NCBI GenBank assembly: GCA_021791235.1
Contig: JAJYXA010000218.1
Location: forward strand, 1 to 9,488
Direction: 5' to 3'
DNA length: 9,488 bases
Origin: Pseudomonadota bacterium
Lineage (GTDB): Bacteria > Pseudomonadota > Gammaproteobacteria > Burkholderiales > Thiobacillaceae
Shown here: in pieces, positions 6,270 through 9,488 of the stretch
Numbering within the stretch: position 1 is the first letter of the stretch
How the letters are laid out: every line of letters begins with the position of its first letter
Program-made: the position numbers and the translations under genes
The notes under the pieces: model-generated
Database searches by the model: none
Told to the model about the DNA's origin: nothing
Seen by the model: only the letters and a program-made list of their open reading frames with translations

Positions 6270-6301
6270 AAAAAAAACCCCGGTCAGCCGGGGTTTTTTT
6301 T
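6270..6301. terminator. Bidirectional rho-independent terminator
   Basis: Eight A (6270-6277), CCCCGG (6278-6283), loop TCAG (6284-6287), CCGGGG (6288-6293) and eight T (6294-6301). It is exactly symmetrical, so it works as stem plus U-run for both strands. It lies where the left + strand genes meet the right - strand genes. The - strand membrane-protein gene reads into it: its last codons come from the T-run and the arm, and its TGA lies in the loop. Confidence 0.93.
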
Positions 6302-7411
6302 CGTCCGCAAGGCCCTTATCAGCGCGACAGCAAACAGTGCGATGCCGGCCGCCGCCAGCCACAGGCCCGAAGGCTGGCCGAGTGCGGCAAGGGTTCCGCC
6401 CGCCACCAGGAGCAGCGAGCGCAACAGCGCGTGGCGCCCCAGCGCCGCGCGCATGCGGTCGTGCCACGGCTGTCTCGGGCCGGGACGCAGCCAGACCGGC
6501 AGGAGCTGCGTCGCGGCGCCGGTGACCAGCGGCAGCAAGAAGGCGGCGACGAAGCCTGACAGTGCATCCTGACCCGACAAGTAGTTCAGGGCGTGGCCGA
6601 TGCCGGCCAACACCAGGAAGATCAGGCCGACGCAGGCGGCCACCAGCGAGGACGCGGCGCCGTGGCGGCAGTTGATCCGGTCCGGGAAGGCCGCTCGCCA
6701 GTGCCATCCCATGCGCAGCGGGGGAAGCGCGTACAGGCAGGCGCCGACGATGGCCAGCGGCAGGCTCCAGGCTGCGCCGACTGCGATTGCGGCGGCGCCG
6801 GCCACCGCCAGCTTGAGATCGCCGCTCAGGCGGACGGCGGCGCTCGGATCGGCACGTCCTGCGGCGGTGGGCAGCAGCACCTGCAGTGTGCCGATGGCCG
6901 TCAGGCCGACGAAGCCGAGCAGGTTGGCGTGCAGGTGGAAGAGCCGCAGCGCCTGACGCTGCTCCGGCCAGAGGCTCATCAGCGGCACGGCGACGAGCGC
7001 CGCGGCGAGAAAGCCCAGCGCCGCGAGATACCAGGCCAGACCCGGGTGGGGCCGGCCCAGGCAGCGGCGGGCACGGTGCGCGGTCCAGGCGAGCAGCGTC
7101 AGCGTCGCCGTGCCCGCGAGGGCCGCGGCGGCGAGTTCGGCCCCGGGTTGCGGCAGGAGACCGGCGAAGCCGGCAACGACCAGCGCGCCGCCGGCCCAGG
7201 CGGCCAGCGCCGTGCGCTGCAGCCATTTCGGCGCGCCCTCGCCGCGGCCGAGCACCGGCACGAAGTGCGCGATCGCCGCCAGGATCAATGGCAGGACGCC
7301 GAGCGCGAGGGCGACGTGGGCGGCGAGTTGCGGCGGCTGAGCTGCGGACAGCCAGAGCGCCAGCGCTGCCGCCATCATGGCGACGGCATTGATGGCGAGG
7401 GCCGGCAGCAT
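6284..7411 (-). CDS. Polytopic membrane protein, NnrS/haem-copper-oxidase-like
   Basis: The 375-residue, very hydrophobic protein has about 11-12 predicted membrane segments. I recognise no characterised gene. Three segments share a pattern of hydrophobic helix, LP or VP, then G or R: IAHFVPVLGR (47-56), TLQVLLPTAAGR (175-186) and ATQLLPVWLRPG (300-311). The second is preceded by FHLHANLLGFVGLTAIG (158-174), with H159 and H161. Histidines at 32, 49, 159 and 161 near membrane ends could bind haem or metal, as in NnrS-like or oxidase-subunit-I-like proteins; this is inference. ATG 7411 is one base after the uvrA stop (TGA-G-ATG) with AAGAGG at 7419-7424 as ribosome-binding site, so it is almost certainly co-transcribed and coupled. 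The C-terminus (TKKNPG) is encoded by the terminator arm. A transporter role remains possible. Confidence 0.87.
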   Translation of the reverse strand: MLPALAINAVAMMAAALALWLSAAQPPQLAAHVALALGVLPLILAAIAHFVPVLGRGEGAPKWLQRTALAAWAGGALVVAGFAGLLPQPGAELAAAALAGTATLTLLAWTAHRARRCLGRPHPGLAWYLAALGFLAAALVAVPLMSLWPEQRQALRLFHLHANLLGFVGLTAIGTLQVLLPTAAGRADPSAAVRLSGDLKLAVAGAAAIAVGAAWSLPLAIVGACLYALPPLRMGWHWRAAFPDRINCRHGAASSLVAACVGLIFLVLAGIGHALNYLSGQDALSGFVAAFLLPLVTGAATQLLPVWLRPGPRQPWHDRMRAALGRHALLRSLLLVAGGTLAALGQPSGLWLAAAGIALFAVALIRALRTKKNPG

Positions 7412-7412
7412 C

Positions 7413-9488
7413 TCAGCGCCTCTTGCGCTTCTTGGCCGCGGCCTCCGGGCGCCCCAGCAGCTTGCCCAGGTAGAAGCCGGTGTGGCTGTCCGCGACGGCG
7501 GCGACAGCTTCCGGCGTGCCGGCGGCGATGATGCGGCCGCCGCCGTCGCCGCCGCTGGGCCCGATGTCGATCACCCAGTCGGCGGTCTTGACGACGTCGA
7601 GGTTGTGCTCGATGACCACGATGGTGTTGCCGTTATCGCGCAGGCGGTGCAGCACCGTGAGCAGCATCTCGATGTCGGCGAAGTGCAGGCCGGTGGTCGG
7701 TTCGTCGAGGATGTACAGGGTGCGGCCGGTGTCGCGCTTAGAGAGCTCCAGCGCCAGCTTGACGCGCTGGGCCTCGCCGCCGGAGAGCGTGGTGGCGCTT
7801 TGTCCCAGCGTGATGTATGAGAGTCCGACATCGATCAGCGTCTGCAGCTTCCTCGCCACCACCGGCACCGGGTCGAAGAATTCGCGCGCGATCTCCACGG
7901 TCATGCCCAGGATCTCGTGGATGGTCTTGCCCTTGTAGCGGATCTCCAGGGTCTCGCGGTTGTAGCGCTTGCCGTGGCAGATGTCGCAGGGGACGAAGAT
8001 GTCGGGCAGGAAGTGCATCTCCACCTTGATCATGCCGTCGCCCTGGCAGGCTTCGCAGCGTCCGCCCTTGACGTTGAAGGAGAAGCGCCCCGGGCCGTAG
8101 CCGCGCTCGCGCGCCTGCGGCACGCCGGCGAACAGCTCGCGGATCGGCGTCAGCAATCCCGTGTAGGTGGCCGGATTGGAGCGCGGCGTGCGGCCGATCG
8201 GGCTCTGGTCCACGCTGATCACCTTGTCGAAGAATTCCAGGCCGGAAATCTCCCGGTACGGCGCCGGTTCCTGCGCGCTGCCGTAGAGGTGGCGCGCCGT
8301 GGCGGCGTAGAGCGTGTCGTTGATCAGCGTACTCTTGCCCGAGCCCGAGACGCCGGTGACGCAGGTGAATAGCGCCACCGGCAGTTCCAGCGTCACGTCC
8401 TTCAGGTTGTTGCCGCGGGCGCCGACGATGGAGAGCATGCGCTCTCGATCCGCCGGGGTTCTCCGGCCGGGGACCGCGATCTTTTTTCGCCCCGAGAGAT
8501 AGGCGCCGGTCAGCGAATCGGGATTGGCGGCGACCTCCTCCGGCGTGCCCGCGGCGACCACGTGGCCGCCGTGTTCGCCGGCGCCGGGGCCCATGTCCAC
8601 CACGTAGTCGGCCGATTCGATCGCCTCCTGGTCGTGCTCGACCACGATCACCGTGTTGCCCAGGTCGCGCAGGTCGGCGAGCGTCGCCAGGAGGCGCGAG
8701 TTGTCGCGCTGATGCAGGCCGATCGAGGGCTCGTCCAGGACGTACATGACCCCGGTGAGACCGGAGCCGATCTGGCTGGCCAGGCGGATGCGCTGCGATT
8801 CGCCGCCGGAGAGGCTCTCCGCCGAGCGATCGAGCGAGAGATAGTCGAGACCGACGTTGATCAGGAAGGACAGACGCGATTCGATCTCCTTGATGATCTT
8901 CTCCGCCACCTGCGCTCTCTGCCCGGTGAGCTGGGTATCGAGGAAGAACTGCCGGCAGGCGCCCAAGGCCAGCGAACTGACTTGCGGCAGGGCGCGGCCG
9001 CCGATGAATACGTGGCGTGCCTCGCGGCGCAGCCGCGTGCCCGCGCAATCGGGGCAGGGTCTCTGGTTGAGATATTTCGCCAGTTCGTCCCTCACCATCT
9101 GCGAGTCGGTTTCCTTGTAGCGCCGCTCCAGGCTGGGGATGATGCCCTCGAAGACGTGCTCGCGGATGGTGGCGCGACCGGCTTCCGACAGGTAGCGGAA
9201 GGGGATCTTTTCGCGCCCGGAACCGTCGAGCACGACTCGGCGGATGTCCTCGGCGAGTTCCTCGAAGGGCGTTCCGGTGTCGAAGCCGTAGTGCTTGGCG
9301 AGGCTCTCCAGCATCTGGAAGTAGAACTGGTTGCGCTTGTCCCAGCCGCGGATGCAGCCGGCGGCGAGCGACAGGTGGGGATAGGCGACCACCCGCGCCG
9401 GATCGAAGAACTGGATGCTGCCCAGACCGTCGCACTTGGGGCAGGCGCCCATCGGGTTGTTGAAGGAGAACAGGCGCGGCTCCAGTTC
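7413..9488 (-). CDS. uvrA: UvrABC excision nuclease subunit A (5' partial)
   Basis: UvrA is the dimeric ABC-type ATPase that finds bulky DNA lesions and loads UvrB in nucleotide excision repair. The frame stays open to the window edge, giving 691 residues; roughly 250 N-terminal residues, including the first Walker A, lie outside (E. coli UvrA is 940). Counting from the first visible residue: the [13 protein letters not shown] block at 7-19 supplies a CxxC, and RPCPDC follows at about 143-148. The first ABC signature LSGGESQ is at 226-232 with Walker [13 protein letters not shown] just after. The second Walker A is GVSGSGKST at 379-387. Zinc-finger cysteines are at 478, 481, 501 and 504 (CEAC...CDIC). 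The second signature LSGGEAQ is at 568-574, and LDEPTTGLH at 594-602. All key residues are intact. The tail is basic (KKRKRR). It is the first visible gene of a two-gene unit with the membrane protein. Confidence 0.98.
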   Translation of the reverse strand, partial: ELEPRLFSFNNPMGACPKCDGLGSIQFFDPARVVAYPHLSLAAGCIRGWDKRNQFYFQMLESLAKHYGFDTGTPFEELAEDIRRVVLDGSGREKIPFRYLSEAGRATIREHVFEGIIPSLERRYKETDSQMVRDELAKYLNQRPCPDCAGTRLRREARHVFIGGRALPQVSSLALGACRQFFLDTQLTGQRAQVAEKIIKEIESRLSFLINVGLDYLSLDRSAESLSGGESQRIRLASQIGSGLTGVMYVLDEPSIGLHQRDNSRLLATLADLRDLGNTVIVVEHDQEAIESADYVVDMGPGAGEHGGHVVAAGTPEEVAANPDSLTGAYLSGRKKIAVPGRRTPADRERMLSIVGARGNNLKDVTLELPVALFTCVTGVSGSGKSTLINDTLYAATARHLYGSAQEPAPYREISGLEFFDKVISVDQSPIGRTPRSNPATYTGLLTPIRELFAGVPQARERGYGPGRFSFNVKGGRCEACQGDGMIKVEMHFLPDIFVPCDICHGKRYNRETLEIRYKGKTIHEILGMTVEIAREFFDPVPVVARKLQTLIDVGLSYITLGQSATTLSGGEAQRVKLALELSKRDTGRTLYILDEPTTGLHFADIEMLLTVLHRLRDNGNTIVVIEHNLDVVKTADWVIDIGPSGGDGGGRIIAAGTPEAVAAVADSHTGFYLGKLLGRPEAAAKKRKRR
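7419..7424 (-). promoter_or_regulatory. Ribosome-binding site inside uvrA 3' end
   Basis: On the - strand AAGAGG lies within the last codons of uvrA (the KKRKRR tail), 7 bases before the ATG at 7411. It fixes the start of the membrane-protein gene and shows that its translation begins as uvrA ends. Confidence 0.7.

Noticed and set aside
5907..7226. Long - strand frame of 439 codons across the junction and membrane-protein gene.
   Set aside because: It is an Arg/Ala/Pro-rich shadow crossing the intron remnant and terminator in the wrong frame for the hydrophobic protein.
7738..9435. Long second - strand frame within uvrA.
   Set aside because: It is an out-of-frame shadow of uvrA; the real frame carries all Walker, signature and zinc-finger motifs.

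Overview
The window is high-GC DNA of proteobacterial character, most likely beta- or gammaproteobacterial. The basis is the UvrA sequence style, a Gram-negative tripartite efflux operon, and a CcoQ-type oxidase subunit. No rRNA or other taxonomic marker is present, so the assignment is an inference. Two blocks face each other across a terminator at about 6270-6301.

Left block, + strand (1-6176). An efflux operon comes first: the 3' end of a TolC/CzcC-like outer-membrane factor, a periplasmic adaptor, and a 1024-residue RND pump. They are joined by two 4-base ATGA overlaps, in the OMF-adaptor-pump order usual for czcCBA-type operons. A DedA-family membrane protein follows, then a 45-residue CcoQ-like protein (5405-5542) with a strong ribosome-binding site. 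The last gene is a cytochrome b-like gene cut to 153 codons. Between ccoQ and the cytochrome b gene lies a dense cluster of palindromes, one of which matches the CRP-family core GTGA-N6-TCAC.

Junction (about 6155-6301). The cytochrome b frame runs directly into the 3' end of a group II intron, apparently class C. Domain 5 has a CGC triad and a two-base bulge. Domain 6 has a GUAA loop and a bulged adenosine 7 nt from a terminal AT. No intron domains 1-4 and no reverse transcriptase are present. The TGA ending the cytochrome b frame lies at the edge of domain 5. The intron end abuts a perfect hairpin and then a symmetrical bidirectional terminator.

Right block, - strand (6284-9488). The 3' three-quarters of uvrA (nucleotide excision repair) runs off the right edge. 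One base after its stop, a 375-residue polytopic membrane protein begins. It resembles the NnrS / haem-copper-oxidase-like membrane proteins, and its stop codon lies in the terminator loop.

I see no CRISPR array, tRNA, complete transposon or defence locus. The most interesting parts are the intron-scarred junction, the truncated cytochrome b and the palindrome cluster upstream of it. The left and right blocks may have been brought together by deletion or recombination at the intron, or by an assembly join; the sequence alone cannot decide.
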